Counted from the first letter of the stretch, positions 25,397 through 35,531 are shown. The stretch: DNA of 64,000 nucleotides from Symbiobacterium sp040797425 (GCF_040797425.1 NZ_JBFNEH010000001.1:62001-126000); one strand, 5' to 3'. The notes: a model not told the origin generated them from the sequence alone. Numbers and translations are program-made.

Positions 25397-25663
25397 CTAA
25401 ACTCTCTTCGCCGGCTCGATGATCTCCACGACGCGCCAGCGCTTCTCCTTGGAGAGCGGGCGGGTCTCCATGATGCGGACCTTGTCGCCCACCTTGCACT
25501 GGTTCTGCTCGTCATGGGCCTTGAACTTCTTGGTCCGACGGATGCGCTTCTTGTAGAGCGGGTGCTGGACCAGGGTCTCAACGGCAACCACGACGGTCTT
25601 GTCCATCTTGTCGCTGGTGACCACGCCTACACGGGTCTTGCGGAGATTGCGCTCTGCAGTCAT
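25397..25663 (-). CDS. rpsQ: 30S ribosomal protein S17
   Basis: 88-aa S17. RKTRVGVVTSDKMDKTVVVA, CKVGDKVRIMETRPLSKEKR and WRVVEIIEPAKRV are diagnostic. ATG overlaps the rpmC stop by 4 nt. Confidence 0.98.
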   Translation of the reverse strand: MTAERNLRKTRVGVVTSDKMDKTVVVAVETLVQHPLYKKRIRRTKKFKAHDEQNQCKVGDKVRIMETRPLSKEKRWRVVEIIEPAKRV

Positions 25664-25884
25664 GCCTTAACCTCCCCCTGGCCGCCCGCGCCCAGCTTCA
25701 GCTCGCGCTCACGGATGACGGTCTTGCAGCGGGCGATGGCCCTGCGGACCTCGCGCACACGTGCGGTGTTCTCGAGGTTGTTGACTGCCAACTGGAACCG
25801 GAGGTTAAAGAGCTCCTCCTTGAGGGCGGCCACCTTGGCCTTGATCTCCTCCGTGGACATCTCACGGATTTCCTTAACCTTCAT
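25660..25884 (-). CDS. rpmC: 50S ribosomal protein L29
   Basis: 74-aa L29, mostly helical: KVKEIREMSTEEIKAKVAAL, ELFNLRFQLAVNNLENTARV. Its ATG lies inside the last codons of rplP, so translation is coupled. The tail (KLGAGGQGEVKA) is slightly longer than usual. Confidence 0.97.
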   Translation of the reverse strand: MKVKEIREMSTEEIKAKVAALKEELFNLRFQLAVNNLENTARVREVRRAIARCKTVIRERELKLGAGGQGEVKA

Positions 25885-26341
25885 TGGCTTCACCACCCGT
25901 CTCAACAGCGGCAGCCACTGCGGGCTTCTCCCGCTTCACGAACTTGCATTTGATGGGCAGCTTGTGCGCCGCCAGCCGCATGGCCTCCTGGGCCGTCTCC
26001 TCGTCCACGCCGGCCAGCTCGAAGAGGATGCGACCGGGCTTGACGACGGCGACCCACACCTCGGGGGCGCCCTTACCGGAACCCATACGAACTTCCAGCG
26101 GCTTGCGGGTCAGGGCCTTGTGCGGGAAGATCTTGATCCAGACCTTACCACCGCGCTTGATGAAACGGGTCATGGCGATACGGGCAGCCTCGATCTGCCG
26201 GTCGGTGATGAACGCAGGCTCCAGGGCCTGCAGCCCGTACTCGCCGAAAGCGATCTCGTTACCGGCCTTGGAGCGGCCCTTGTTCAGCTTGGCGACCGCC
26301 TTGTGGACGCGGCGCCACTTGACGCGCTTCGGTGCAAGCAC
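25874..26341 (-). CDS. rplP: 50S ribosomal protein L16
   Basis: 155-aa L16, which shapes the A-site tRNA elbow contact. APKRVKWRR, FGEYGLQALEPAFITDRQIE and GKVWIKIFPHKALTRKP are conserved. Two oddities: residues 12-25 read VHKAVAKLNKGRSK, less Gly/Arg-rich than the usual RMKGKA-type loop and slightly longer, and a C-terminal tail AVAAAVETGGEANEG. GTG start overlaps the rpsC stop by one base. Confidence 0.97.
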   Translation of the reverse strand: MLAPKRVKWRRVHKAVAKLNKGRSKAGNEIAFGEYGLQALEPAFITDRQIEAARIAMTRFIKRGGKVWIKIFPHKALTRKPLEVRMGSGKGAPEVWVAVVKPGRILFELAGVDEETAQEAMRLAAHKLPIKCKFVKREKPAVAAAVETGGEANEG

Positions 26342-27147
26342 TAGCTATGCCCTCCTTCCCGGTTGACGGGCTTCGGGCCCGCAGCGATCGCCGCGCGCTC
26401 TGCGGCGGCCCTCTCCTCGCGGCTCATCCGCTGTGCGCCCTGGCCGCCGCGGCCGCCACGGCCCGCGCGCCGCCCGCCGCGCTCACGCCGGTCGCCCCGC
26501 CGCTCGGCCTGCGCCGCCTGCTGCGCGGCCTCGCCGACGTACATCCAGACCTTGACGCCGATCTTGCCGAAGGTGGTATCGGCCTCTGCGAAGCCGTAAT
26601 CGATGTCCGCCCGAAGGGTGTGCAGCGGCACGGTGCCCTCCCAGGCCCGCTCCGTGCGGGCGATCTCGGCGCCGCCGATGCGGCCGCTGATCACGATGCG
26701 GACGCCCTTGGCGCCGAGCCGCATGGCCTTCTGAATCGCCTGCTTCATCGCACGGCGGAAGGACATGCGCTTCTCCAGCTGCTGGGCGATGGACTCGGCC
26801 ACCAGCTGCGCATCCAGCTCCGGCATGCGGATCTCCTTCACGTCCAGGGAGATCTGCTTGCCGGTCATCGCGGCCAGCTTGCTCTGCAGATCCGCGATGC
26901 CCTGGCCCTGACGGCCGATCACCATGCCCGGCTTGGCGGTGTGCACGATGACCTTGATGCGGTTCGCCGCCCGCTCGATCTCGATGCGGGAGACGCCAGC
27001 GGTGTACAGCGTCTTCTTGATGAACTTCCGGATCTTGACGTCCTCCACCAGCAGGTCGCTGAAGTTCTTCTTATCCGCATACCAGCGGGTGTCCCAGTCC
27101 TTCACGATGCCGATGCGGAGGCCCTTCGGGTGTACTTTCTGACCCAC
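26341..27147 (-). CDS. rpsC: 30S ribosomal protein S3 with RG-rich tail
   Basis: 268-aa S3 at the mRNA entry. The KH domain has AKPGMVIGRQGQGIADLQSK and the C-terminal domain GVRIVISGRIGGAEIARTE. After KVWMYVGEAAQQAAQ the protein continues for about 55 residues rich in Arg and Gly (RRGDRRERGGRRAGRGGRGG) and ends in an Ala-rich helix. Such extensions occur in some high-GC bacteria but the function is unknown. Confidence 0.98.
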   Translation of the reverse strand: MGQKVHPKGLRIGIVKDWDTRWYADKKNFSDLLVEDVKIRKFIKKTLYTAGVSRIEIERAANRIKVIVHTAKPGMVIGRQGQGIADLQSKLAAMTGKQISLDVKEIRMPELDAQLVAESIAQQLEKRMSFRRAMKQAIQKAMRLGAKGVRIVISGRIGGAEIARTERAWEGTVPLHTLRADIDYGFAEADTTFGKIGVKVWMYVGEAAQQAAQAERRGDRRERGGRRAGRGGRGGQGAQRMSREERAAAERAAIAAGPKPVNREGGHS

Positions 27148-27149
27148 TG

Positions 27150-27491
27150 CTACTTAGCCTCCTTTTCCTTCACCATGACGGTGATGTGGGAGGTGCGCTT
27201 CAGGATGGGGAAGGCCTGCCCCCGCTGCCGCGGATGGTAGCGCTTCAGCGTGGGACCCTCATCGACAAACGCCTTGGAAATGATCAGGTTATCCTTGTTG
27301 AGGTTGTAGTTGTGCTCGGCGTTGGCGGCGGCGCTGGCGATCACCTTCGCGACCGGCACGGCAGCACGCTTGGGAATGAACTTCAGAAGCGCAAGGGCCT
27401 CGTTCACGCTCTTCCCACGAACGAGGTCGATCACCACACGCACCTTGCGCGGGGCGATGCGTACATAACGAGCGCTGGCCTTGACTTCCAC
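27150..27491 (-). CDS. rplV: 50S ribosomal protein L22
   Basis: 113-aa L22 lining the exit tunnel. SARYVRIAPRKVRVVIDLVR and RYHPRQRGQAFPILKRTSHI are diagnostic. S10 operon. Confidence 0.98.
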   Translation of the reverse strand: MEVKASARYVRIAPRKVRVVIDLVRGKSVNEALALLKFIPKRAAVPVAKVIASAAANAEHNYNLNKDNLIISKAFVDEGPTLKRYHPRQRGQAFPILKRTSHITVMVKEKEAK

Positions 27492-27532
27492 GTGTGTTAA
27501 CCTCCTTCACTCAGACTTTCAAGGGCCAGGTG

Positions 27533-27814
27533 TTACTTCACACGGCTGGACTTCTCGTCCCCACCGTGACCCCTGAAGGTCCGGGTCGGAGCGAACTCAC
27601 CCAGCTTGTGGCCAACCATCTCCTCGGTGATGTACACCGGGACGTGGGTCTTGCCGTTGTGGACCGCGATCGTATGCCCGACCATCTCGGGGAAGATGGT
27701 GCAGTCACGGGCCCACGTCTTGAAGACCTTCTTCTCGCCCTTGGCGTTCATGGCGAGGATCTTCTTCTCAACAGAAGGGTCGATGTACGGACCCTTTTTG
27801 AGTGAACGACCCAT
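27533..27814 (-). CDS. rpsS: 30S ribosomal protein S19
   Basis: 93-aa S19. RSLKKGPYIDPSVEKKILAM and GHKLGEFAPTRTFRGHGG are conserved. S10 operon between rplB and rplV. Confidence 0.98.
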   Translation of the reverse strand: MGRSLKKGPYIDPSVEKKILAMNAKGEKKVFKTWARDCTIFPEMVGHTIAVHNGKTHVPVYITEEMVGHKLGEFAPTRTFRGHGGDEKSSRVK

Positions 27815-27832
27815 TCAGCTTACACCCCTTCC

Positions 27833-28666
27833 CTACTTCTTGCGGCGGCTCACGATCAGCCGGTCAGACTTCTTGTTGGGCTTGCGGGTCTTGTAGCCCA
27901 GGGTCGGCTTGCCCCACGGGCTCACCGGGCTCGGACGGCCAATCGGCGCCTTGCCCTCGCCACCGCCGTGCGGGTGATCCACCGGGTTCATGGCGGAACC
28001 GCGGACGGTCGGACGCCAGCCCATGTGGCGCTTGCGGCCAGCTTTGCCGATCACGATGTTCTCGTGCTCGAGGTTGCCCACCTGGCCGATGGTGGCCCGG
28101 CACCGGAGCAGCACCTTGCGCTGCTCGCCGGACGGGAGCCGCAGCAGGGCGTAACCGCCCTCCTTCGCCATGATCTGCGCCGCAGCGCCGGCGGCACGGA
28201 CCAGCTGTCCGCCGCGGCCGGGGTACAGCTCAACGTTGTGCACCAGGGTGCCAACGGGGATGTTCTCCAGCGGCAGGGCGTTGCCCACCCGGATGTCGGC
28301 GTCCGGACCGGTGACCACGGTGTCGCCGACCTTCAGGCCCACCGGGTGGAGAATGTACCGCTTCACGCCGTTGGGATACTGGATGAGCGCAATGCGGCAG
28401 GTCCGGTTCGGATCGTACTCGATCGTCTTCACCGTGGCCGGCATGCCGTCGAACTCGTTGCGCTTGAAGTCGATGATCCGGTACATCCGCTTGTGGCCGC
28501 CGCCGCGGTGCCGGACCGTGATGCGGCCGTAGACGTTGCGCCCAGCCTTCCGGGTGAGGCGCTGCAGCAGGGACTTCTCCGGCCTGTCCGTGGTCAGCTC
28601 CTCGAAGGTGTGCCGCGTCATCTGGCGGATACCCGGGGAGGTGGGCTTATAATGCTTGATTCCCAT
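27833..28666 (-). CDS. rplB: 50S ribosomal protein L2
   Basis: 277-aa L2, needed for subunit association and peptidyl transfer. RGGGHKRMYRIIDFKRNEFD and the catalytic-region loop AMNPVDHPHGGGEGKAPIGR including the conserved His are intact. S10 operon. Confidence 0.98.
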   Translation of the reverse strand: MGIKHYKPTSPGIRQMTRHTFEELTTDRPEKSLLQRLTRKAGRNVYGRITVRHRGGGHKRMYRIIDFKRNEFDGMPATVKTIEYDPNRTCRIALIQYPNGVKRYILHPVGLKVGDTVVTGPDADIRVGNALPLENIPVGTLVHNVELYPGRGGQLVRAAGAAAQIMAKEGGYALLRLPSGEQRKVLLRCRATIGQVGNLEHENIVIGKAGRKRHMGWRPTVRGSAMNPVDHPHGGGEGKAPIGRPSPVSPWGKPTLGYKTRKPNKKSDRLIVSRRKK

Positions 28667-28678
28667 CGTGTACCCTCC

Positions 28679-28963
28679 TTACAGGCCCTCGAAGACCTTG
28701 ATGCTGTCGCCTTCCTTGAGCTGGACGATGGCCTTCTTCCAGTCGGAACGGCGGCCGACGTACTTGCCCTGGCGACGAATCTTGCCCCTCACGCGCATCG
28801 TGTTGACTGCGGTGACGGTGACGCCGAAGATCTCCTCAATCGCCTTCTTGATTTCCGTCTTGTTCGCGTCCAGGCGAACCTTGAAGGCATACTTGCCCTC
28901 GCTCATCTTGGCCATGTTCTTCTCGGAGATGAGCGGCTTGAGGATGATGTCACGAGCCTCCAT
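28679..28963 (-). CDS. rplW: 50S ribosomal protein L23
   Basis: 94-aa L23 at the exit port, docking site for trigger factor and SRP. LKPLISEKNMAKMSEGKYAF and RMRVRGKIRRQGKYVGRRSD-type elements are present. ATG overlaps the rplD stop by one base. Confidence 0.98.
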   Translation of the reverse strand: MEARDIILKPLISEKNMAKMSEGKYAFKVRLDANKTEIKKAIEEIFGVTVTAVNTMRVRGKIRRQGKYVGRRSDWKKAIVQLKEGDSIKVFEGL

Positions 28964-29586
28964 CAGCCCAGCACCTCCTCAACCTTGGCCACGGCGTCCT
29001 GGGTGAGCACCAGCTTGTCGGACGCCAGCACCTCGTAGACGTTGAGGTTGCGGGCCGCGTTGGCGCGCACGCCGGGGATGTTCCGGGCCGACTTGTAGAC
29101 GTTGATGTTCTCCTCGGCGGTCACGATAAAGGCCTTGCCTTCCGCCTTCAGGTTTTTGAGGAGGGCGACGACCTCCTTGGTCTTGGGCGCCTCCAGATCG
29201 AAGGAATCAACGACGATCAGTTCGCCGGCCTTCACCTTGGCGCTGAGCGCCTGCCGCAGCGCTGCCCGGCGAGCCTTCTTGGGCATCTTCCAGCCGTAGT
29301 CGCGCGGATGCGGGCCAAACACGATACCGCCCTTCCGCCACTGCGGTGCGCGGATCGAGCCCTGCCGCGCACGACCGGTGCCCTTCTGGCGCCAGGGCTT
29401 CTTGCCGCCACCCCGCACCTCGCCGCGGGTCTTCGTATCATGCGTGCCCTGGCGCTGGTTGGCGAGGTACATCTGCACGGCCTCGTGCAGAAGACCGGGG
29501 TTCACCTCGGCCCCAAACACGGCGTCCGAAAGGGTGATCTCCCCGACGGTGGCGCCTTCCTTGTTATAAACGGCCACTTTCGGCAT
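28963..29586 (-). CDS. rplD: 50S ribosomal protein L4
   Basis: 207-aa L4. The tunnel loop RGGGKKPWRQKGTGRARQGS with RAPQWRKGGIVFGP is intact, so no macrolide-resistance change is evident. S10 operon. Confidence 0.98.
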   Translation of the reverse strand: MPKVAVYNKEGATVGEITLSDAVFGAEVNPGLLHEAVQMYLANQRQGTHDTKTRGEVRGGGKKPWRQKGTGRARQGSIRAPQWRKGGIVFGPHPRDYGWKMPKKARRAALRQALSAKVKAGELIVVDSFDLEAPKTKEVVALLKNLKAEGKAFIVTAEENINVYKSARNIPGVRANAARNLNVYEVLASDKLVLTQDAVAKVEEVLG

Positions 29587-29609
29587 GTCTGCTCCTCCTT
29601 TCGGAACGA

Positions 29610-30251
29610 CTAGCGGGCCTTCTTGGCGGCCTTCACGGAGTCGCGGATGGTGATCAGCGAGCCCTTGGCGCCGGGAACAGCGCCCTTGATCAGGATGATG
29701 TTCTTCTCGGGGTCGACCTTGACGATGCGCAGGCCCTGCACCGTTACCCGCTCACCGCCCAACCGGCCGGGCAGCTTGCGGCCCTTCGGCACGCGGGCCC
29801 AGGCGCGCTGGCCAAGGGAACCGGGACCCCGGTGATATTTCGAGCCGTGGGCCATGAAGCTGCGGGAGAAGTTCCACCGCTTGATGCCGCCGGCGTAACC
29901 CTTGCCACGGGAGATACCGGTGACATCGACCAGCTCGCCCTCGGCGAAGATGTCGGCCTTGATCACGTCGCCCACGTTGAGCGACTCCACATCGTCCAGG
30001 CGCAGCTCCCGCAGATAACGGGTCGGCTGGACCTGGTGCTTGGCGAAGTGCCCCTTCAGGGGCTTGTTGACCAGCTTCTCACGGATGGTGTCGAAGCCGA
30101 CCTGCACGGCGTTGTAGCCGTCCGTGGCCACCGTCTTCTTCTGCACCACGACGCAGGGTCCAGCCTCAACCACAGTGACGGGGATGATCTTCCCGTCTTC
30201 GGCGAAGATCTGGGTCATGCCCAGCTTCTTGCCCAGGATGCCTTTCTGCAC
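29610..30251 (-). CDS. rplC: 50S ribosomal protein L3
   Basis: 213-aa L3 near the peptidyl transferase centre. QKGILGKKLGMTQIFAEDGK and the GSKYHRGPGSLGQRAWARVP block are diagnostic. Start is the GTG eight bases after GGAGGTGG, five codons downstream of an alternative ATG that contains the ribosome site. Confidence 0.97.
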   Translation of the reverse strand: MQKGILGKKLGMTQIFAEDGKIIPVTVVEAGPCVVVQKKTVATDGYNAVQVGFDTIREKLVNKPLKGHFAKHQVQPTRYLRELRLDDVESLNVGDVIKADIFAEGELVDVTGISRGKGYAGGIKRWNFSRSFMAHGSKYHRGPGSLGQRAWARVPKGRKLPGRLGGERVTVQGLRIVKVDPEKNIILIKGAVPGAKGSLITIRDSVKAAKKAR

Positions 30252-30296
30252 AGAAGCCACCTCCACATCAGTGGTCGCAAGGATCCGGGAGAGGTC

Positions 30297-30313
30297 GGGG
30301 TCAGGCTGACCCC
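30297..30313 (-). other. Short perfect hairpin between rpsJ and rplC
   Basis: GGGGTCA-type palindrome in the 176-bp rpsJ-rplC gap; no U-tract. Could pause transcription or stabilise the mRNA. The rest of the gap shows only GC-rich sequence. Confidence 0.35.
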
Positions 30314-30427
30314 GTGCGGAGCAGCCTTACGGCCCAGCCGCCTTTGGACAGGCCATCCCGGTCCCGGCGACATGATTGATACCGCAGGCCTTCCTGCCGG
30401 CCTGGCGGGAGCTGCGATCCTCCCGAC

Positions 30428-30736
30428 TTACAGCTTGATCTCGATGTCCACTCCTGCCGGGAGATCCAGCTTCATCAGGGCTTCGACGGTCTTCGAACCA
30501 GGCTCGATGATGTCGATCAGCCGCTTGTGGGTGCGCATCTCGAACTGCTCACGGATGTCCTTCTCGCCGTTGGGGGCGGTCAGGATCGTGTAGATGTTCT
30601 TCTCGGTCGGCAGCGGAATCGGCCCGCTGACCGTTGCGCCGGTCCGGGTAGCCGTCTCGACAATCTTCGCGGCGGAGCTGTCGAGGATCTTGTGGTCGAA
30701 GGCCCGCAGCTTGATGCGGATCTTCTGCTTGGCCAC
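30428..30736 (-). CDS. rpsJ: 30S ribosomal protein S10
   Basis: 102-aa S10, also the NusE partner in antitermination. QKIRIKLRAFDHKILDSSAA and GPIPLPTEKNIYTILTAPNG are conserved. First gene of the S10 cluster. GTG start with GAGGAGGG upstream; no clear own promoter is visible between it and the hairpin after tuf. Confidence 0.98.
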   Translation of the reverse strand: MAKQKIRIKLRAFDHKILDSSAAKIVETATRTGATVSGPIPLPTEKNIYTILTAPNGEKDIREQFEMRTHKRLIDIIEPGSKTVEALMKLDLPAGVDIEIKL

Positions 30737-30791
30737 GATGACTTCCCTCCTCTGTGGGAACGTTTTGCTCCCGAATCACCCGGGCCCGAAA

Positions 30792-30824
30792 CCCGGGGGG
30801 CGGCCGTAGTGCCAGCCCCCCGGG
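30792..30824 (-). terminator. Hairpin between tuf and rpsJ
   Basis: 10-bp stem CCCGGGGGGC/GCCCCCCGGG followed on the minus strand by TTTCGGG. Likely a partial terminator separating str from S10. Confidence 0.6.
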
Positions 30825-30845
30825 CGAGGCCCGCATATCCGCTGA

Positions 30846-32033
<1,188 letters not shown>

Positions 32034-32072
32034 GGGTGGATACTCCTCCTTACATCCGTTCTGTCAAGGGAT

Positions 32073-34157
32073 CTATGCCTTGCCCTGGGCCTTCTCGATG
32101 ATCGGCTTGGCCACGTTCGGAGGCACTTCCTCGTAGTGGTCAAACTGCATCGAGTAGACGCCACGGCCCTGGGTCCGGGAACGAAGATCGGTCGCATAGC
32201 CGAACATCTCGGCCAGCGGCACCTGCGCACGGATGACCTGTGCGCCGGACCGGGCTTCCATGCCCTCAATGCGGCCGCGCCGGGCGTTGAGGTCGCCGAT
32301 CACGTCGCCCATGTACTCCTCGGGCACGGTCACCTCGACCTTCATGTACGGCTCAAGGAGTACCGGCTGGGCCTTCTGGGCGGCGGCCTTGAAGGCAAGG
32401 GAGCCTGCGATCTTGAAGGCGGCCTCCGACGAGTCGACCTCGTGGTAGGAGCCGAAGACCAGCTCGACCTTGACGTCGATCACCGGGAAGCCGGCGAGAA
32501 CGCCGTTCTGCATGGCCTCGCGGATGCCCTGCTCCACCGGTGCGATGTACTCCTTCGGGATGACGCCGCCGACGATCTTGTTCTCGAAGACGAAGCCGCT
32601 GCCCGGCTCGCCCGGTTCCAGGTTGATGACGCAGTGGCCGTACTGGCCGCGACCGCCGGTCTGGCGGACGAACTTGCCCTCGACGTTTTCGACCCGCGTC
32701 CGGACGGTCTCACGGTAGGAGACCTGCGGCTTGCCGACGTTCACGCCAACCTTGAACTCCCGCTGGAGCCGGTCGACGATGATCTCCAGGTGCAGCTCGC
32801 CCATGCCGGCGATGATGGTCTGCCCGGTCTCCTGGTTGGTGTACATCCGGAAGGTCGGGTCCTCTTCCGCCAGCTTCATCAGGGCCTGGCCGAGCTTATC
32901 CTGGTCCGCCTTCGTCTTGGGCTCCACGGCCATCTCGATGACCGGCTCGGGGAACTCCATCGACTCGAGGATGATCGGAGCGCTGTCCACGCAGAGCGTG
33001 TCGCCGGTGCCCGTATCCCGCAGGCCCACGACGGCGGCGATGTCGCCGGTCTCCACCGCGTCGATGTCCTCGCGGTGGTTGGCGTGCATCCGCACCAGGC
33101 GGCCGACCCGTTCACGCTTGCCCTTGGTGGCGTTCATCACGTAGCTGCCGGCCTGCAGCCGCCCGGAGTAGACGCGGATAAAGCACAGGCGGCCCACATA
33201 GGGGTCGGTGACCACCTTGAACGCGAGCGCGGAGAAAGGCTCGTTGTCGTCGGCCTTTCGCTCGGCGGGCTCACCGGTCTCGGGGTCCACGCCCTGAATC
33301 GGCGGGATGTCCAGCGGCGAAGGCAGGAAGTCGACCACCGCATCCAGCAGGGGCTGGACGCCCTTGTTCTTGTAGGAGGAACCGCAGCAGACCGGCGTGA
33401 TCTGGCAGGTTACGGTCAGCTTGCGCAGGGCGGTCTTGATTTCCTCGACGGTGAGCTCCTCGCCCATCAGGTACTTCTCCATCAGGGCGTCGTCCGCCTC
33501 AGTGGCCGCCTCGATCATCTCGGTGCGATACCGCTCCACCAGCTCCCGCATCTCCTCGGGAACCGGCTCCTCGCGAATATCCTTGCCGAGGTCGTCATAG
33601 TAGACGATCGCGACGTTGCGAACCAGGTCCACAATGCCCCTGAAGGTATCCTCTGCGCCGATGGGCAGCTGGATGGGCACCGGCCGCGCGTGCAGGCGGT
33701 CCTTCATCATCTGGATGACCCGGAAGAAGTCCGCGCCGATGGTGTCCATCTTGTTGACGTAGGCCAGGCGAGGAACGCCGTACTTGTCGGCCTGACGCCA
33801 CACCGTCTCGGACTGCGGCTCCACGCCGCCCTTCGCACAAAACACGGCCACCGCTCCGTCCAGAACGCGAAGCGAACGCTCAACCTCCACCGTGAAGTCC
33901 ACGTGTCCGGGCGTGTCGATGATGTTGATCCGGTGGTTCTTCCAGCTGCAGGTTGTAGCGGCGGACTGGATGGTGATGCCGCGCTCCTGCTCCTGCACCA
34001 TGAAGTCCATGGTGGCAGCGCCCTCATGGACCTCGCCCAGCTTGTGGGTGCGGCCCGTATAGAACAGGATGCGCTCCGTCGTCGTCGTCTTGCCGGCGTC
34101 AATATGCGCCATGATCCCGATATTGCGGAGCTTATCCAGCGTTACCTGCCGAGACAT
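32073..34157 (-). CDS. fusA: Elongation factor G
   Basis: 694-aa translocase. GTPase motifs AHIDAGKTTTTERILFYTGR, DTPGHVDFTVEVERSLRVLD and AYVNKMDTIGADF, and the domain IV tip ERGIREAMQNGVLAGFPVID-type region, are all present. Str operon between rpsG and tuf. Confidence 0.99.
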   Translation of the reverse strand: MSRQVTLDKLRNIGIMAHIDAGKTTTTERILFYTGRTHKLGEVHEGAATMDFMVQEQERGITIQSAATTCSWKNHRINIIDTPGHVDFTVEVERSLRVLDGAVAVFCAKGGVEPQSETVWRQADKYGVPRLAYVNKMDTIGADFFRVIQMMKDRLHARPVPIQLPIGAEDTFRGIVDLVRNVAIVYYDDLGKDIREEPVPEEMRELVERYRTEMIEAATEADDALMEKYLMGEELTVEEIKTALRKLTVTCQITPVCCGSSYKNKGVQPLLDAVVDFLPSPLDIPPIQGVDPETGEPAERKADDNEPFSALAFKVVTDPYVGRLCFIRVYSGRLQAGSYVMNATKGKRERVGRLVRMHANHREDIDAVETGDIAAVVGLRDTGTGDTLCVDSAPIILESMEFPEPVIEMAVEPKTKADQDKLGQALMKLAEEDPTFRMYTNQETGQTIIAGMGELHLEIIVDRLQREFKVGVNVGKPQVSYRETVRTRVENVEGKFVRQTGGRGQYGHCVINLEPGEPGSGFVFENKIVGGVIPKEYIAPVEQGIREAMQNGVLAGFPVIDVKVELVFGSYHEVDSSEAAFKIAGSLAFKAAAQKAQPVLLEPYMKVEVTVPEEYMGDVIGDLNARRGRIEGMEARSGAQVIRAQVPLAEMFGYATDLRSRTQGRGVYSMQFDHYEEVPPNVAKPIIEKAQGKA

Positions 34158-34196
34158 CAGACACCCCCCCTTTGCGACGAAATGCCCATCGAACCG

Positions 34197-34667
34197 TTAC
34201 CAGCGATAATGCGCGAACGGCTTGTTCGCCTCAGCCATCTTGTGGACCTCTTCGCGCTTCTTCACAGCACCGCCGGTGTTGTTGTACGCATCCACCAACT
34301 CAGCGGCCAACCGCTCTTCCATCGTGCGCTCCCCACGAGCGCGTGCGTAGTTGACCAGCCAGCGAATGCCGAGAGCCTGACGACGGTCGGGGCGAACCTC
34401 CATCGGCACCTGGTAGGTGGCACCGCCCACCCGGCGGGGCCGGACCTCCAGCACCGGCATGATGTTCTTGAGGGCGCCCTCCAGAACCTCCATCGGCTCC
34501 TTGCCGAGTTTCTCGCTGGCCCGGTTGAGCGCATTGTAGAAGATGCGCTGGGCAAGCGACTTCTTGCCGTGCAGCATGATCTTGTTGATGACCTTGGTGA
34601 CCAGTTCCGAGTTGTAAATCGGATCCGGTTGCACCTGGCGCTTCGGTACGTGACCGCGACGCGGCAT
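34197..34667 (-). CDS. rpsG: 30S ribosomal protein S7
   Basis: 156-aa S7 organising the 30S head. PRRGHVPKRQVQPDPIYNSE, PMEVRPDRRQALGIRWLVNY and the C-terminal AEANKPFAHYRW are diagnostic. Often the repressor of the str operon in other bacteria; no site confirmed here. Confidence 0.98.
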   Translation of the reverse strand: MPRRGHVPKRQVQPDPIYNSELVTKVINKIMLHGKKSLAQRIFYNALNRASEKLGKEPMEVLEGALKNIMPVLEVRPRRVGGATYQVPMEVRPDRRQALGIRWLVNYARARGERTMEERLAAELVDAYNNTGGAVKKREEVHKMAEANKPFAHYRW

Positions 34668-34785
34668 AGGTGTACCCCTTTCTTTCCACTAACTCTGGGC
34701 GGTGAGTCGGCGGGGCGCCTTCCAACGCATCCCGTCTCCGTACTTCGCCGAAGGGTCTCGGTTACTCTCGCCGCCCCCGGCCGGA

Positions 34786-35166
34786 TTACTTCTTCGCCTT
34801 GGCCTTCTTGGCGCCGTACTTGGAGCGGCCCTGCATCCGGTTGGCCACGCCGGCGGCGTCAAGGGCGCCGCGGACGATGTGGTAGCGGACGCCAGGCAGA
34901 TCCTTCACGCGGCCGCCGCGGACGAGCACCACGGAGTGCTCCTGCAGGTTGTGGCCGATGCCCGGAATGTACGCCGTGACCTCGATGTTGTTGGAGAGAC
35001 GGACACGGGCGATCTTCCGGAGCGCCGAGTTCGGCTTCTTGGGCGTGGTGGTCTTCACCACGGTGCAGACGCCCCGCTTGAAGGGGTTCCCCTTGAGCGC
35101 CGGGCTGGCCGACTTCTCGCTGACCCGCTTGCGGCCCTGACGGACGAGCTGGTTAATGGTTGGCAC
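34786..35166 (-). CDS. rpsL: 30S ribosomal protein S12
   Basis: 126-aa S12 of the decoding centre. PTINQLVRQGRKRV, the TTTPKKPNSALRKIARVRLS loop with wild-type lysines at the streptomycin sites, and GGRVKDLPGVRYHIVRGALD are intact. Start is the GTG eight bases after AAGGAGG; a GTG three codons upstream is too close. Confidence 0.98.
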   Translation of the reverse strand: MPTINQLVRQGRKRVSEKSASPALKGNPFKRGVCTVVKTTTPKKPNSALRKIARVRLSNNIEVTAYIPGIGHNLQEHSVVLVRGGRVKDLPGVRYHIVRGALDAAGVANRMQGRSKYGAKKAKAKK

Positions 35167-35215
35167 AGAACGCACCTCCTTCCGCGATCAGGATGGTCAT
35201 CAGAAGGGTGGCGGG

Positions 35216-35467
35216 CTATCCCTCCAGGATTGCGGCAGCAGCTGCGCCAACCTCGATCCCGCAGGCCTTGCCCAGTGCCACCATCGATTCAACCTCCTGG
35301 ATCTCCAGGCCCTTCTCCCTCGCCGCCTCGATCACGCCGCGGATCACGTGCTCCTCGGCGTCCCTGGCGACGTACACGACCCGGGCCCGACCCTTGGCGA
35401 TGGCCTTTACAGTCTGTTTGGTGCCGATGGTCTTCTTGTGCGCGGCTTTCAATCGCTCCAAGTTCAT
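35216..35467 (-). CDS. L7Ae/L30e-family ribosomal protein (YbxF-like)
   Basis: 83-aa K-turn-binding protein of the L7Ae family, found just before rpsL in Firmicutes. ARVVYVARDAEEHVIRGVIE and LGKACGIEVGAAAAAILEG fit the fold. Start is the ATG about ten bases after GGAGG; a GTG nine codons earlier lies upstream of that site. First gene of the str transcript, 30 nt after its promoter. Confidence 0.92.
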   Translation of the reverse strand: MNLERLKAAHKKTIGTKQTVKAIAKGRARVVYVARDAEEHVIRGVIEAAREKGLEIQEVESMVALGKACGIEVGAAAAAILEG

Positions 35468-35502
35468 GGCCCCAAAAACCTCCTGCTCAGGCACACTTTC
35501 AT

Positions 35503-35531
35503 ATTGTACTCAGGCCCTGAACGCGAGTCAA
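35503..35531 (-). promoter_or_regulatory. Sigma-A promoter of the L7Ae-rpsL-rpsG-fusA-tuf operon
   Basis: -35 TTGACT and -10 TACAAT with a 17-bp spacer. The -35 abuts the U-tract of the upstream terminator. Confidence 0.85.
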
